Below, in pieces: positions 34,609 to 42,520 of a stretch of DNA of 50,559 nt. How positions within the stretch are numbered: the first letter of the stretch is position 1; every line of letters starts with the position of its first letter. The translations under genes and the position numbers were made by a program. The DNA lies in the NCBI GenBank assembly GCA_017551545.1, contig JAFZLJ010000027.1, positions 1-50,559 on the forward strand. Direction: 5' to 3'. The notes under the pieces were generated by a model that saw nothing but the letters and a program-made list of their open reading frames with translations, made no database searches and was not told where the DNA came from. The DNA is from Treponema sp. Lineage in GTDB: Bacteria; Spirochaetota; Spirochaetia; Treponematales; Treponemataceae.

Positions 34609-36234
34609 TTATTCCTGCTGTAAAGTTTCTGTAAGCTTTTCTACAGAATCAGAGTTTTCTTTTGCAATTTTCTGAACAGAAAGAAGTGCATCTTCAACAG
34701 TATTAATCTGTGTTTCCATATTCTGAACACGATCCTTTATTTCAGAAACGAAATCAGAAATAGAATGGAACGCTTCATCTTCGTTGTTAATCTTTTCTAC
34801 AGACTGCGAAACAAGCATGTTAGAAGTTTCAGAAGTCTGAACAATGTTATTTACAGAAACAAGTACGTCATCAACCCAGGTACTGATTTTTCCAATCTGA
34901 AGAAGAATCTCTTCAATACCGGTAATTGTACTCTTAAGGCTTTCGTTACTTGTGTTTGTATAATTAATACAGTCCTGTGCAGTAATTGTTGCAGTACTTA
35001 CAAGCTCTATAACCTGATTCAATTCTTCTTCAATGTTATGTGCGTTTTTATTTGTTTCATCAGAAAGCTTACGGATTTCCTGCGCAATTACAGAAAAGCC
35101 TTTTCCAAGAGTTCCGGCGTGTGCAGCTTCAATAGAGGCGTTCATAGCTAAAAGACCTGTACGTCCTGCAATTGCATTTACTGTATTTACAAAATTAGAA
35201 ATTGTGGCAGTAGATTGCTGTACCTTTTCTACTTCATTTACAAGCTCACTGATTTTTGTCTGCTGGCCAAGAATGCTTTCTTCCATAAGCTTCATAGATT
35301 CTTTACGTTCATCTGCAATGCGGCTTATGTTCTGAATATTCTGCGAAATATCTGTCATGGCAGTTGAAGTCTGAGCAAGGGAATCGCTTTGTTCTTCAAT
35401 ATTTGTTTTCATGTTCTGAACATGTTCTTTAATCTGGTTAGAAGAATTACTTATTGTAATTGTCTGTTCAGAAAGAGTGTTCGACTGTGAATTCAAATAA
35501 TCATAAAGATTTTTAATTACAGCAAAAGAATTCGAAAGATTTTCAATCTGCTGATTCAAAACTGTTCCAATTTCAAGGTTTTCTGAACTCTGGTTAAGTA
35601 CATTCTTAAGGGTAGCAAGAGAAGAGTCTGTAAGATTTTTTTCGGAAACAGCTTTTTCATTAATCAAATCTTTCTGCTTATTTAAAAGAAGAATTGCGCT
35701 GTTTGAACCCAAAAATGCAATAGTGCCGATTACAATTGCAGAAATAGTTTCCTTCATATCAATTGCCATAAAGTCATCAAAAAGAAGGACAATTGCGGCA
35801 ATCCAGATTACTCCCGAAAGTCCAAAAAAGTAATACAACTGTTTTTTATCTATTGAAAAAATCTGATTAAAAATTGCCATAACGACAATAAAGCACATTG
35901 AACGGTAAATTTCAAAAATATCTTTATCATCATGAAGCAGAAAAACAATTGCAATAATTGCTATAAGAATACCGGTCGAATCAAGCATAAGACCAGGTTT
36001 AATTTTGTCGCGCTTAATAAGAATAAGGGATGTTAGAAAGCACAAAAATGCAAGGGCAGATCCGCAGGCTGTAAGGTATGTTCCACGAAGCATTTCTGCT
36101 GCAAAGGTTGTTCCAAAACCACATAAGAATATGAGGTTTCCATAAATTGTAGTTGGTAATTGGGCTATGTCTTTAAATGACTTTTTTTCCATTATTTCTT
36201 CCGAAGGAAGAAAAAGCTGCACAAATCTGTTCAT
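34609..36234 (-). CDS. Methyl-accepting chemotaxis-type receptor
   Basis: About six TM helices occupy the first 190 residues with almost no periplasmic sensor domain, followed by a long coiled-coil signalling domain. The hairpin tip reads IAGRTGLLAMNASIEAAHAG and GKGFSVIAQEIRKLSDET, diagnostic for MCPs. Such receptors sense membrane or internal state and control CheA. Start choice is open: the ATG at 36234 lies 9 nt after a TATAAT box (leaderless style), while the ATG at 36192 follows a weak GGAAG inside a TTCTTCC/GGAAGAA hairpin. A still longer start at 36276 lies upstream of the promoter and is unlikely. Confidence 0.9.
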   Translation of the reverse strand: MNRFVQLFLPSEEIMEKKSFKDIAQLPTTIYGNLIFLCGFGTTFAAEMLRGTYLTACGSALAFLCFLTSLILIKRDKIKPGLMLDSTGILIAIIAIVFLLHDDKDIFEIYRSMCFIVVMAIFNQIFSIDKKQLYYFFGLSGVIWIAAIVLLFDDFMAIDMKETISAIVIGTIAFLGSNSAILLLNKQKDLINEKAVSEKNLTDSSLATLKNVLNQSSENLEIGTVLNQQIENLSNSFAVIKNLYDYLNSQSNTLSEQTITISNSSNQIKEHVQNMKTNIEEQSDSLAQTSTAMTDISQNIQNISRIADERKESMKLMEESILGQQTKISELVNEVEKVQQSTATISNFVNTVNAIAGRTGLLAMNASIEAAHAGTLGKGFSVIAQEIRKLSDETNKNAHNIEEELNQVIELVSTATITAQDCINYTNTSNESLKSTITGIEEILLQIGKISTWVDDVLVSVNNIVQTSETSNMLVSQSVEKINNEDEAFHSISDFVSEIKDRVQNMETQINTVEDALLSVQKIAKENSDSVEKLTETLQQE

Positions 36235-36243
36235 AGTAAAATA

Positions 36244-36272
36244 ATTATAACATAATTTTTTTAATAGGTTAA
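36244..36272 (-). promoter_or_regulatory. Possible promoter of the chemoreceptor gene
   Basis: On the minus strand, TATAAT (36244-36249) has a partial -35, TTAACC (36267-36272), at 17 nt. The predicted start is about 3 nt before ATG 36234. Confidence 0.45.
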
Positions 36273-36320
36273 ACAAAATTTCATAAAACTGTGGTATAAT
36301 TAATGAATCAGGAGGATCAT

Positions 36321-37097
36321 ATGGTAGATTACACAGAAGGTTCAGGAAAGCAGTATCACACAGGTGTAGGTCCTGATGATATTGGTAAATATATTATTAT
36401 GCCGGGAGACCCAAAACGATGTGCAAAAATCGCCGAACATTTTGAAAACGCAAAGCTTGTTGCCGATGTTCGTGAATATACAACTTATACAGGGTATCTT
36501 GAAGGTGAAAAAGTAAGTGTAACTTCTACCGGAATAGGCGGTCCTTCTGCAAGCATTGCTATAGACGAGCTTGCAAAATGCGGTGCCCATACATTTATTC
36601 GTGTTGGAACCTGCGGTGGTATGCAGGAAGAAGTAATGGGCGGAGACATTGTTATTGCAACAGGAGCCGTACGCATGGAAGGTACAAGCCGCGAATTTGC
36701 TCCAATTGAATATCCGGCCGTTCCTAATCTTGATTGTGTAAATGCACTGGTAGGGGCAGCAAAAACTCTTGGCGCTCCTCATCATGTTGGAGTAGTTCAG
36801 TGTAAGGATTCTTTCTTTGGCCAGCATGAGCCTGAAGTTATGCCTGTAAGCTACGAACTTGAAAATAAGTGGCAGGCATGGCTCCGCATGGGTTGTCTTG
36901 CAAGCGAAATGGAAAGTGCTGCTTTGTTTATAGCAGGCCAGTTCTTAAAGGTTAGGGTAGGAAGCTGCTTCCTTGTTGTTGCAAACCAGGAACGCGCAAA
37001 AAAAGGCCTGCCGAATAAGCAGGCCCATGATACTGAGTTAGCAATTAGTGTTGCAGTAGAAGCATTGCGAACACTTATTAAAAACGATCACGCGTGA
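36321..37097 (+). CDS. udp: Uridine phosphorylase
   Basis: A 258-residue nucleoside phosphorylase of the PNP/UDP family, splitting uridine to uracil and ribose-1-phosphate for salvage. Segments [45 protein letters not shown] and the nucleoside-site MESAAL match E. coli Udp closely. Start 36321 is fixed by a perfect AGGAGG 5 nt upstream; the earlier ATG at 36303 is where the Shine-Dalgarno leader begins. TATAAT at 36295-36300 gives a leader of about 14 nt, although no good -35 is seen. The gene overlaps the convergent lipid kinase gene by 10 nt. Confidence 0.93.
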   Translation: MVDYTEGSGKQYHTGVGPDDIGKYIIMPGDPKRCAKIAEHFENAKLVADVREYTTYTGYLEGEKVSVTSTGIGGPSASIAIDELAKCGAHTFIRVGTCGGMQEEVMGGDIVIATGAVRMEGTSREFAPIEYPAVPNLDCVNALVGAAKTLGAPHHVGVVQCKDSFFGQHEPEVMPVSYELENKWQAWLRMGCLASEMESAALFIAGQFLKVRVGSCFLVVANQERAKKGLPNKQAHDTELAISVAVEALRTLIKNDHA

Positions 37098-37948
37098 GCT
37101 GTGTAGCTTGTAACTCCAAGAACTGTCTCACCGTCGATCTGTGCAGCGCGTGGGCTGTCAAACTCAACTTTAATATCTTTTCCTGTAAAGACCATACAGT
37201 TTTTAGAGAATTTAATATGTTCTCCTGTAAAAATCTTTGAAAAAATAATCAACGGACGGATTCTTCCTTTTCCGCGGAATACAAGTACAGAAAGTGTTCT
37301 TGCAGGATTAGCTCTGTCCTGATCAGGGCATGCCATCATACCGCCGCCATAAAAACGTCCTTTCATTGTTGCACAAAGATAAACGTTCTTAAAGTTGTAT
37401 TCTTTTCCGTCTACTGTAAGCTTTGCATTTGTTTTCTTGTACTGATAAAGTGCACCCTTAATTGCAATAGGAGTGTAGTTTATAGGCTTTTCGCTGTTCT
37501 TTGCACGGATTTTATCTCCTACTTCGCAGCACCAGCCGTCAATTCCGTAGCCAACACCATTTATGAATTTACGTGTCTTGCCATTAATTGTAACAAGCGG
37601 AAGATTGTTAATGTAATTGTTAAGATTGATAAGTACTGTATCTGCTTTTCCATGAATATCACGGTTAAAGTCGTTACCACTTCCAAGAGGGAAATAGAAA
37701 ACAGGCTTTCTAAGGTCAGATTCATCTACTTCATTAATAAAGCGGTTGATTGTTCCGTCTCCACCACAAAGAACAACGCGTTCGTCATCCCTTACATCGT
37801 GCATGAACGATTTGTAGTTAAAAACATTAGACATTTCAACATAATTTAATTCGTTATTAGCAAGGATTTCATCCAGCTGATAAACATTTCTCTTAGCCGA
37901 TCTGTTTCCAGACTGAGGATTAAAAAGAATCAGATATTTGGCGTTCAT
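37088..37948 (-). CDS. Diacylglycerol kinase-family lipid kinase
   Basis: A 286-residue protein of the DAGK_cat/YegS family. It starts with [17 protein letters not shown], has the ATP-binding [13 protein letters not shown] motif, [12 protein letters not shown], and the C-terminal IDGE element near [12 protein letters not shown]. It phosphorylates a lipid such as diacylglycerol, sphingoid or undecaprenol; the substrate cannot be predicted. AGGAG precedes ATG by about 7 nt. A short terminator-like hairpin lies just upstream on the opposite strand. Confidence 0.9.
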   Translation of the reverse strand: MNAKYLILFNPQSGNRSAKRNVYQLDEILANNELNYVEMSNVFNYKSFMHDVRDDERVVLCGGDGTINRFINEVDESDLRKPVFYFPLGSGNDFNRDIHGKADTVLINLNNYINNLPLVTINGKTRKFINGVGYGIDGWCCEVGDKIRAKNSEKPINYTPIAIKGALYQYKKTNAKLTVDGKEYNFKNVYLCATMKGRFYGGGMMACPDQDRANPARTLSVLVFRGKGRIRPLIIFSKIFTGEHIKFSKNCMVFTGKDIKVEFDSPRAAQIDGETVLGVTSYTAHA

Positions 37949-37964
37949 TTTAAACTCCTGTTAG

Positions 37965-37987
37965 AGGCCACTGGCGGCCTTTTTTTT
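37965..37987 (+). terminator. Small terminator-like hairpin
   Basis: AGGCC-ACTGGC-GGCCT followed by seven T. It would block + strand read-through towards the argG promoter. Confidence 0.6.
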
Positions 37988-38045
37988 ATATATAATATTG
38001 TATTCCTAATATTGAAAAAAAACAAGTAAATCGATTTATATATAT

Positions 38046-38095
38046 TGCATATTTTTGCAAAAAACTGTATATTTTATGTATATTTATGCAAAAAT
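38046..38095 (+). promoter_or_regulatory. argG promoter with two ARG-box-like operators
   Basis: TTGCAA (38056-38061), 17 nt, TATATT (38079-38084). Two 14-bp sites overlap it: TGCATATTTTTGCA (38046-38059) and TGTATATTTATGCA (38077-38090), which resemble the ArgR consensus TGAATWWWWATTCA with 3 and 2 changes. Their centres are 31 bp apart (three helical turns), and ATTTTTGCA/TGCAAAAAT forms an outer inverted repeat. Control by an ArgR-like repressor is inferred. Confidence 0.55.
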
Positions 38096-38115
38096 AGTGT
38101 CGCAGGAGGCATATT

Positions 38116-39381
38116 ATGGCAAAAGATAAGGTAGTTCTTGCTTATTCGGGTGGACTTGATACAACAGTTATCATCCCATGGCTCAAAGAAAATTATGATT
38201 ATGATGTAATCGCCGTTTGTATTGATGTTGGACAGGGCGATGACTGGGCAAGCATTAAAGCTCGTGCTCTTAAAACAGGTGCTTCGGCATGTTATGTTGT
38301 AGATGCACGTCAGGAATATATTGAAGAATACATCTGGCCGGCGCTTAAGGCAAATGCAGTTTACGAAGATGAATATCTTCTTGGAACTTCTACAGCTCGT
38401 CCTTTGATTGGAAAGATTCTTGTAGAATATGCACGCCAGGAAGGTGCTGTTGCAATTTGTCACGGTGCTACAGGTAAGGGTAATGATCAGGTTCGTTTTG
38501 AACTTGCAATCAAAGCTTTTGCTCCAGATATCAAAGTAATTGCTGCATGGCGTGATGACAAATGGAACATGGACAGCCGTGAAGCAGAAATCAAGTATCT
38601 TGAAGACCGCGGACTTGAAGTTCCTATGAAAAAGGATCAGTCATACAGCCGTGATGAAAATATCTGGCATCTTAGCCACGAAGGTCTTGAACTTGAAAAG
38701 ACAGAAAATGAACCAAACTACAAGCACATGCTCAAAAATACATGTGTACCTGAAGAAGCTCCTGCCGAAGGTGAATATGTAGAAATTCAGTTCGAAAAGG
38801 GTATTCCAGTTGCCTTGAACGGTAAAAAGATGAATGCACTTGATTTGCTCAATGAATTGAACGTAATTGGTGGAAGAAACGGTGTTGGTCTTGTAGATAT
38901 CTGTGAAAACCGCTGTGTTGGTATGAAGAGCCGTGGCGTTTATGAAACACCGGGTGGAGCAATCCTTTATTTTGCACACAGAATGATGGATCATCTTTGT
39001 CTTGACCGTGATACATACCACTACAAGCAGCAGATTGCTATCAAGATTGGTGAACTTATCTATGACGGAAAATGGTTCACAACTTTGTTCGACAGCCTTA
39101 TGGCTTTTGTAGATAAAACAGAAGAAACAGTTACAGGCTGGGCAAAGGTTAAGCTTATTAAGGGTGCAATCCGCGGTGCCGGTTCTGGTTCTAAGTACAG
39201 CTTGTACAACGAATCTATTGCTTCATTCACAACTGGTGAACTTTACAACCACAAAGATGCAGAAGGCTTTATTACTTTGTTCGGACTTCCTCTTAAAGTT
39301 CGCGCAATGATGGAGCAGAAGGTAGGCGAAGGTCAGGCAATTATCGAAAGCAAAAACCTGAAGAAGAGACCTACAGAATAA
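38116..39381 (+). CDS. argG: Argininosuccinate synthase
   Basis: A 421-residue enzyme joining citrulline and aspartate with ATP in arginine synthesis. The PP-loop motif AYSGGLDTT is at residues 9-17. HGATGKGNDQVRFE and the C-terminal LYNESIASF match the bacterial ArgG short form. AGGAGG lies 6 nt before ATG. No other arginine gene is adjacent. The upstream operator-like sites suggest repression by arginine. Its 3' region is strongly foldable. Confidence 0.96.
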   Translation: MAKDKVVLAYSGGLDTTVIIPWLKENYDYDVIAVCIDVGQGDDWASIKARALKTGASACYVVDARQEYIEEYIWPALKANAVYEDEYLLGTSTARPLIGKILVEYARQEGAVAICHGATGKGNDQVRFELAIKAFAPDIKVIAAWRDDKWNMDSREAEIKYLEDRGLEVPMKKDQSYSRDENIWHLSHEGLELEKTENEPNYKHMLKNTCVPEEAPAEGEYVEIQFEKGIPVALNGKKMNALDLLNELNVIGGRNGVGLVDICENRCVGMKSRGVYETPGGAILYFAHRMMDHLCLDRDTYHYKQQIAIKIGELIYDGKWFTTLFDSLMAFVDKTEETVTGWAKVKLIKGAIRGAGSGSKYSLYNESIASFTTGELYNHKDAEGFITLFGLPLKVRAMMEQKVGEGQAIIESKNLKKRPTE

Positions 39382-39382
39382 G

Positions 39383-39490
39383 CCTAAAATCGAAGAACCG
39401 TTAAAAAATGGGCTGCGGAAGCGGGCCATTTTAGGTTCATCGATAAAACGGCTCAAGCGGCGAGACTATGCGAGCCGCAACTTTTTTGTA
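39383..39490 (+). terminator. Structured argG 3' region with terminator-like stems
   Basis: AAAATGG/CCATTTT (39405-39432) enclosed by CCTAAAAT/ATTTTAGG, an alternative ATCGAAGAACC/GGTTCATCGAT pairing, and CGGCTC/GAGCCG (39450-39475) followed by a T run at 39482-39487. Several pairings are mutually exclusive. Confidence 0.5.
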
Positions 39491-39511
39491 ACCATATTAC
39501 AAATTTTGTGT

Positions 39512-39580
39512 TATAATATACGTATCTAAAAAACGTCCATGAGAGTTACACGAAAGGAGAGTTTCATGGGCGTTTTTTTT
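39512..39580 (+). ncRNA. Candidate short leader RNA / attenuator upstream of an OMP gene
   Basis: TATAAT at 39512-39517 predicts a start near 39524. A 15-bp stem (39528-39542 with 39564-39578, one G-U pair) and eight T form a strong terminator, so a transcript of about 57 nt is expected. The 21-nt loop contains AAAGGAGAG, a Shine-Dalgarno-like sequence, with an ATG at 39566 in the 3' arm opening a 47-codon frame. No known riboswitch class was recognised, and no convincing -35 was found. Confidence 0.45.
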
Positions 39581-39595
39581 GTTTACGTCATTGCG

Positions 39596-39616
39596 AGCCG
39601 TAGGCGAAGCAATCTA
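39596..39616. repeat. Family B half repeat
   Basis: GTCATTGCGAGCCGTAGGCG then AAGCAATC, lying between the leader terminator and the OMP ribosome-binding site. Confidence 0.8.
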
Positions 39617-39635
39617 TACTTCAGGAGGTACTATT

Positions 39636-40211
39636 ATGAAAAAGATACTTATTGCCCTTATGCTTTTGGGTGCTATTTGTGCAAATACTTTTGCACAGGA
39701 ATATGATGTTGTAGATGCAGGAGAAGAAATAAACTTCAAACATAATGAGGTTTATCTTGCCGCAGGTATGCCGTCTTTTGTGAGCCTGTATGCAGGTATG
39801 TTTATAGCCATTTTTAAAGGTATTGGCGAATCTGCCGGAGGACAGAATTCTTCTGGTTCTTCAGATTCTTCATCAAAGAATACTGCTGCTTTCAGTATCA
39901 ACGGTGGATACAATTATTACTTCAACAAATATGTTGGACTGGGTGGTTTTGTCAATTTAGATAAATTTGATGATTTTACAATCACTTCAATTCAGGCAAA
40001 AGCTACAGTTCAATATGGCTGGGAGCATTTTAAGTTCTATCAGGCTGTAAGTGGTGGTATTGCAATGATGTCTGGTGCAGAAAAACCAAACTTTATCTTT
40101 GATGTAACTTATCTTGGTCTTAAGCTTGATTTTGAACAATGGAATGTTTTTGTAGACGCCTCAATACCTTCAACAGGTATTATTAAGGCCGGCGCTTCCT
40201 TTAAGTTCTAG
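39636..40211 (+). CDS. Small outer-membrane beta-barrel-like protein
   Basis: A 191-residue protein with signal peptide about 1-20 (NTFA-QEYD). A Ser/Gly-rich loop (GGQNSSGSSDSSS) follows the first strand pair. Amphipathic strands then run to a C-terminal GASFKF, the terminal Phe expected for outer-membrane barrels. AGGAGG sits 8 nt before ATG 39636. The gene is preceded by a leader terminator and a repeat, and followed by repeat-built terminators. It is a typical small treponemal porin-like or structural barrel of unknown function. Confidence 0.82.
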   Translation: MKKILIALMLLGAICANTFAQEYDVVDAGEEINFKHNEVYLAAGMPSFVSLYAGMFIAIFKGIGESAGGQNSSGSSDSSSKNTAAFSINGGYNYYFNKYVGLGGFVNLDKFDDFTITSIQAKATVQYGWEHFKFYQAVSGGIAMMSGAEKPNFIFDVTYLGLKLDFEQWNVFVDASIPSTGIIKAGASFKF

Positions 40212-40212
40212 A

Positions 40213-40240
40213 TGTCCGGGTCAAGCCCGAACATGACACA
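40213..40240. repeat. Family A repeat (diverged)
   Basis: TCCGGGTCAAGCCCGAACAT then GACAC directly after the OMP stop codon. A second partial piece (TGTCGAACATGAC) follows at about 40244. Confidence 0.8.
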
Positions 40241-40257
40241 TTGTTGTCGAACATGAC

Positions 40258-40322
40258 ATTGCCGTGGTCCCTGAGCCCAGGTGTGGTCCCTGAGCTTGTC
40301 GAAGGGCTACGGCAATTTTTTT
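40258..40322 (+). terminator. Terminator built around two family C repeats
   Basis: ATTGCCGTGGTCCC pairs with GGGCTACGGCAAT and is followed by seven T. The loop holds two units of GGTCCCTGAGC, the second ending TTGTCGAAGGG. It probably terminates the OMP gene. Confidence 0.78.
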
Positions 40323-40390
40323 GCTTATTGAAAAATCCTCTATAAAATGGTATTTTATACTCAAAGATTTTAAATTTCAGGAGAAATCAC

Positions 40391-41092
40391 ATGACATACA
40401 CTGCAGAAGTGGAGCATATGTGTCCTTTGGCTAAAGGCGCATATCATGGTCCTGCCCCAATTCCTGAAGAAGGTGAATGGGTACAGGTAAAAAAGATTGA
40501 AGACATTTCCGGCTTTACACACGGTATCGGCTGGTGTGCACCTCAGCAGGGTGCCTGCAAGCTTTCTTTGAACGTAAAAGACGGAATCATCGAAGAAGCT
40601 TTGGTTGAAACTATCGGTTGTTCTGGTATGACACACTCAGCTGCTATGGCTTCAGAAATCCTTATTGGTAAAACAGTTCTCGAAGCTTTGAACACAGACC
40701 TGGTTTGTGACGCTATCAACACAGCTATGCGCGAGCTTTTCCTCCAGATCGTATACGGACGTTCACAGTCTGCTTACTCTAAGGACGGTCTTAAAGTTGG
40801 TGCTTCTTTGGAAGACCTTGGAAAGAACCTCCGCTCTCAGGTTGGAACTATGTTTGCTACTCGCAAGACTGGTCCTCGCTACCTCGAAATGACAGAAGGT
40901 TATGTAGAAACTTGTGCTATCGACAAGGATAACCAGATTATCGGTTACAACTGTATCAACGTTGGAAAATTGATGGACAACCTCAAGGCTGGAATCGATC
41001 CAAAAGAAGCAGTTGAAAAGGCACGCACACACTATGGTCGTGTAACAGCAGATCAGGGTATGGTAAAACTTATCGACCCAAGAAAGGAATAG
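40391..41092 (+). CDS. NifU/IscU-like iron-sulfur scaffold protein
   Basis: A 233-residue protein with a NifU_N/IscU-like domain in the first 120 or so residues. Possible cluster ligands are C49 and C56 in GWCAPQQGAC and C77 in GCSGMTHSAAMASE, which matches IscU GCGSAIASSS. The third IscU cysteine (HCS) is not obvious; C106 or C165 might serve. The C-terminal 110 residues, including TGPRYLEMTEGYVETC, form an extension absent from IscU. No IscS or SufS desulfurase is adjacent. Instead it pairs with the GGGtGRT gene 14 nt downstream, as known from clostridia and spirochetes (family knowledge). Codon use suggests high expression. The AGGAGA site supports the start. Confidence 0.88.
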   Translation: MTYTAEVEHMCPLAKGAYHGPAPIPEEGEWVQVKKIEDISGFTHGIGWCAPQQGACKLSLNVKDGIIEEALVETIGCSGMTHSAAMASEILIGKTVLEALNTDLVCDAINTAMRELFLQIVYGRSQSAYSKDGLKVGASLEDLGKNLRSQVGTMFATRKTGPRYLEMTEGYVETCAIDKDNQIIGYNCINVGKLMDNLKAGIDPKEAVEKARTHYGRVTADQGMVKLIDPRKE

Positions 41093-41106
41093 GGAGGAAT
41101 AGACTT

Positions 41107-42144
41107 ATGGCATTATTTGAAGATTACGCAGGCCGCATTCCTCAGGTGAATAAGGCTCTTAAAGAATATGGTTTTGCAGAAGGCGAAGCTGGTTTGAACG
41201 AAGCTCGCAAGCTCTGCCAGGATCGTGGTTTTGATCCATATACAATCTGTCAGGAAACACAGCAGATTTGTTTTGAAGATGCAAAATGGGCATATGTACT
41301 TGGTTCAGCAATTGCAATTAAAGAAGCAGAAAAGACTGGAGACAAAACAGGTTCTGCCGCTGCTGCTAACATCGGTAAAGGACTTCAGGCATTCTGTCTT
41401 CCAGGTTCTGTAGCTGATGACCGCAAGGTTGGTCTTGGACACGGAAACCTCGGTGCTCGTCTTCTTTCAGAAGAAACACAGTGCTTTGCATTCTTGGCAG
41501 GACACGAATCATTCGCTGCTGCTGAAGGTGCTATTAAGATTGCTGCTAACGCTAACAAGGTTCGCAAGAACAAGCTCCGCGTTATCTTGAACGGTCTTGG
41601 AAAAGACGCTGCTCAGATTATCAGCCGCATCAACGGATTCACATATGTTCAGACAAAGTTTGACTATTTCAACGGCGAAGGAACAGACAAGGCTCTTACA
41701 GTTGTAAAAGAGATTCCTTATGGTTCTAACCCAGACCGCCTCATCGTAAAGTGCTACGGTGCCGACGATGTACGCGAAGGTGTTGCAATCATGTGGCACG
41801 AAGATGTTGATGTTTCTATTACTGGTAACTCAACAAACCCAACACGTTTCCAGCACCCTGTTGCAGGAACATACAAGAAGGAACGCTTACTCGCTGGTAA
41901 GAAATACTTCTCTGTAGCTTCTGGTGGTGGTACAGGTCGTACACTTCACCCTGATAACATGGCTGCAGGTCCAGCTTCTTACGGCTTTACTGATACTTTG
42001 GGTCGTATGCACTCAGATGCTCAGTTCGCAGGTTCTTCATCAGTTCCAGCACACGTAGAAATGATGGGCTTCATGGGAATGGGTAACAATCCTATGGTCG
42101 GATGCACTGTAGCGTGCGCTGTTGCCGTAGCTGGTAGCTTCTAA
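41107..42144 (+). CDS. GGGtGRT family protein
   Basis: A 345-residue soluble protein with the family's name motif GGGTGRT (about residues 276-282) followed by LHPDNMAAGPASYGFTDTLG. It also has repeated Gly/Ala/His-rich stretches (GHGNLGARLLSEETQCFAFL, AGHESFAAAEGA) and a Cys-rich end, GCTVACAVAVAGSF. Its biochemical role is not known to me. Constant pairing with a NifU-like scaffold suggests an Fe-S-dependent enzyme or an accessory to cluster transfer. Codon use is like that of highly expressed genes. The last 19 nt of coding DNA before the stop region are complementary to a downstream segment. Confidence 0.88.
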   Translation: MALFEDYAGRIPQVNKALKEYGFAEGEAGLNEARKLCQDRGFDPYTICQETQQICFEDAKWAYVLGSAIAIKEAEKTGDKTGSAAAANIGKGLQAFCLPGSVADDRKVGLGHGNLGARLLSEETQCFAFLAGHESFAAAEGAIKIAANANKVRKNKLRVILNGLGKDAAQIISRINGFTYVQTKFDYFNGEGTDKALTVVKEIPYGSNPDRLIVKCYGADDVREGVAIMWHEDVDVSITGNSTNPTRFQHPVAGTYKKERLLAGKKYFSVASGGGTGRTLHPDNMAAGPASYGFTDTLGRMHSDAQFAGSSSVPAHVEMMGFMGMGNNPMVGCTVACAVAVAGSF

Positions 42145-42189
42145 CCAATCCCTCTGACCGTCTGACGGGTGCACGCTACAGTACATCCG
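42099..42189. repeat. Inverted repeat spanning the GGGtGRT stop codon
   Basis: CGGATGCACTGTAGCGTGC (42099-42117, coding) and GCACGCTACAGTACATCCG (42171-42189) form an 18-of-19-bp stem. The stop codon is in the loop. Confidence 0.85.
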
Positions 42190-42232
42190 TAGGCGGTCGA
42201 TAAATCGACCGAACCAAAAGTAGGTAAATGCT

Positions 42233-42262
42233 AAAAAACAGTCCCAATGGACTGTTTTTTTT
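42233..42262 (+). terminator. Intrinsic terminator of the NifU-like/GGGtGRT operon
   Basis: AAAAAACAGTCC-CAAT-GGACTGTTTTTT is a perfect 12-bp stem ending in a T run. Confidence 0.93.
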
Positions 42263-42283
42263 AACGCATTTTCTATTGAGGGT

Positions 42284-42316
42284 ATGCACCGTCGCGTGCG
42301 CTGTTGCCGTAGCTGG
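42284..42316 (+). repeat. Direct duplicate of the GGGtGRT 3' coding end
   Basis: 33 nt match 42102-42134 at 31 positions (core GCGTGCGCTGTTGCCGTAGC). It is not in a usable frame. Confidence 0.9.
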
Positions 42317-42346
42317 AATGCCTGCTTATTAAAATATTTAATCTGG

Positions 42347-42370
42347 GGTCCCTGAGCTTGTCGAAGGGGG
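42347..42370. repeat. Family C repeat
   Basis: GGTCCCTGAGCTTGTCGAAG then GGGG, intergenic. Confidence 0.88.
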
Positions 42371-42381
42371 CTAAAGAAACA

Positions 42382-42469
42382 ACGTCATTGCGAGGAGCGA
42401 AGCTCCGTGGCAATCCAGAGTTTTAAAGTATGGATTGCCACGCCTTCGGCTCGCAATGACGTTTTTTTT
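42382..42469 (+). terminator. Family B repeat acting as a terminator-like hairpin
   Basis: ACGTCATTGCGAG..GTGGCAATCC and GGATTGCCAC..CTCGCAATGACGT form a long stem with a 15-nt AT-rich loop, and eight T follow on the + strand. This shows a repeat copy that doubles as a terminator. Confidence 0.8.
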
Positions 42470-42484
42470 GTGTGACAATCTTTT

Positions 42485-42513
42485 TTTACAAATCCCACAT
42501 TTAGTAGTATAAT
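42485..42513 (+). promoter_or_regulatory. Promoter of the TtcA-like gene (leaderless geometry)
   Basis: TTTACA (42485-42490), 17 nt, TATAAT (42508-42513), then 7 nt to ATG 42521; no ribosome-binding site. Confidence 0.68.
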
Positions 42514-42520
42514 TAACCTT

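Larger units (their letters stand above)
42145..42520. other. 376-nt non-coding region packed with hairpins and repeats
   Basis: Contents in order: the right arm of the inverted repeat to 42189, a GGTCGAT-AA-ATCGACC hairpin (42195-42210), a terminator (42233-42262), a second copy of the GGGtGRT 3' end (42284-42316), family C (42347-42370), family B forming a terminator (42382-42469), and the TtcA-like promoter (42485-42513). No gene is seen. Confidence 0.8.

Noticed and set aside
40391..42144. L-serine dehydratase subunit pair
   Set aside because: The two-gene size and Gly/Cys-rich look suggested it at first, but the first protein has an IscU-like GCSGM motif and the second has GGGTGRT. Neither has the serine dehydratase domains.
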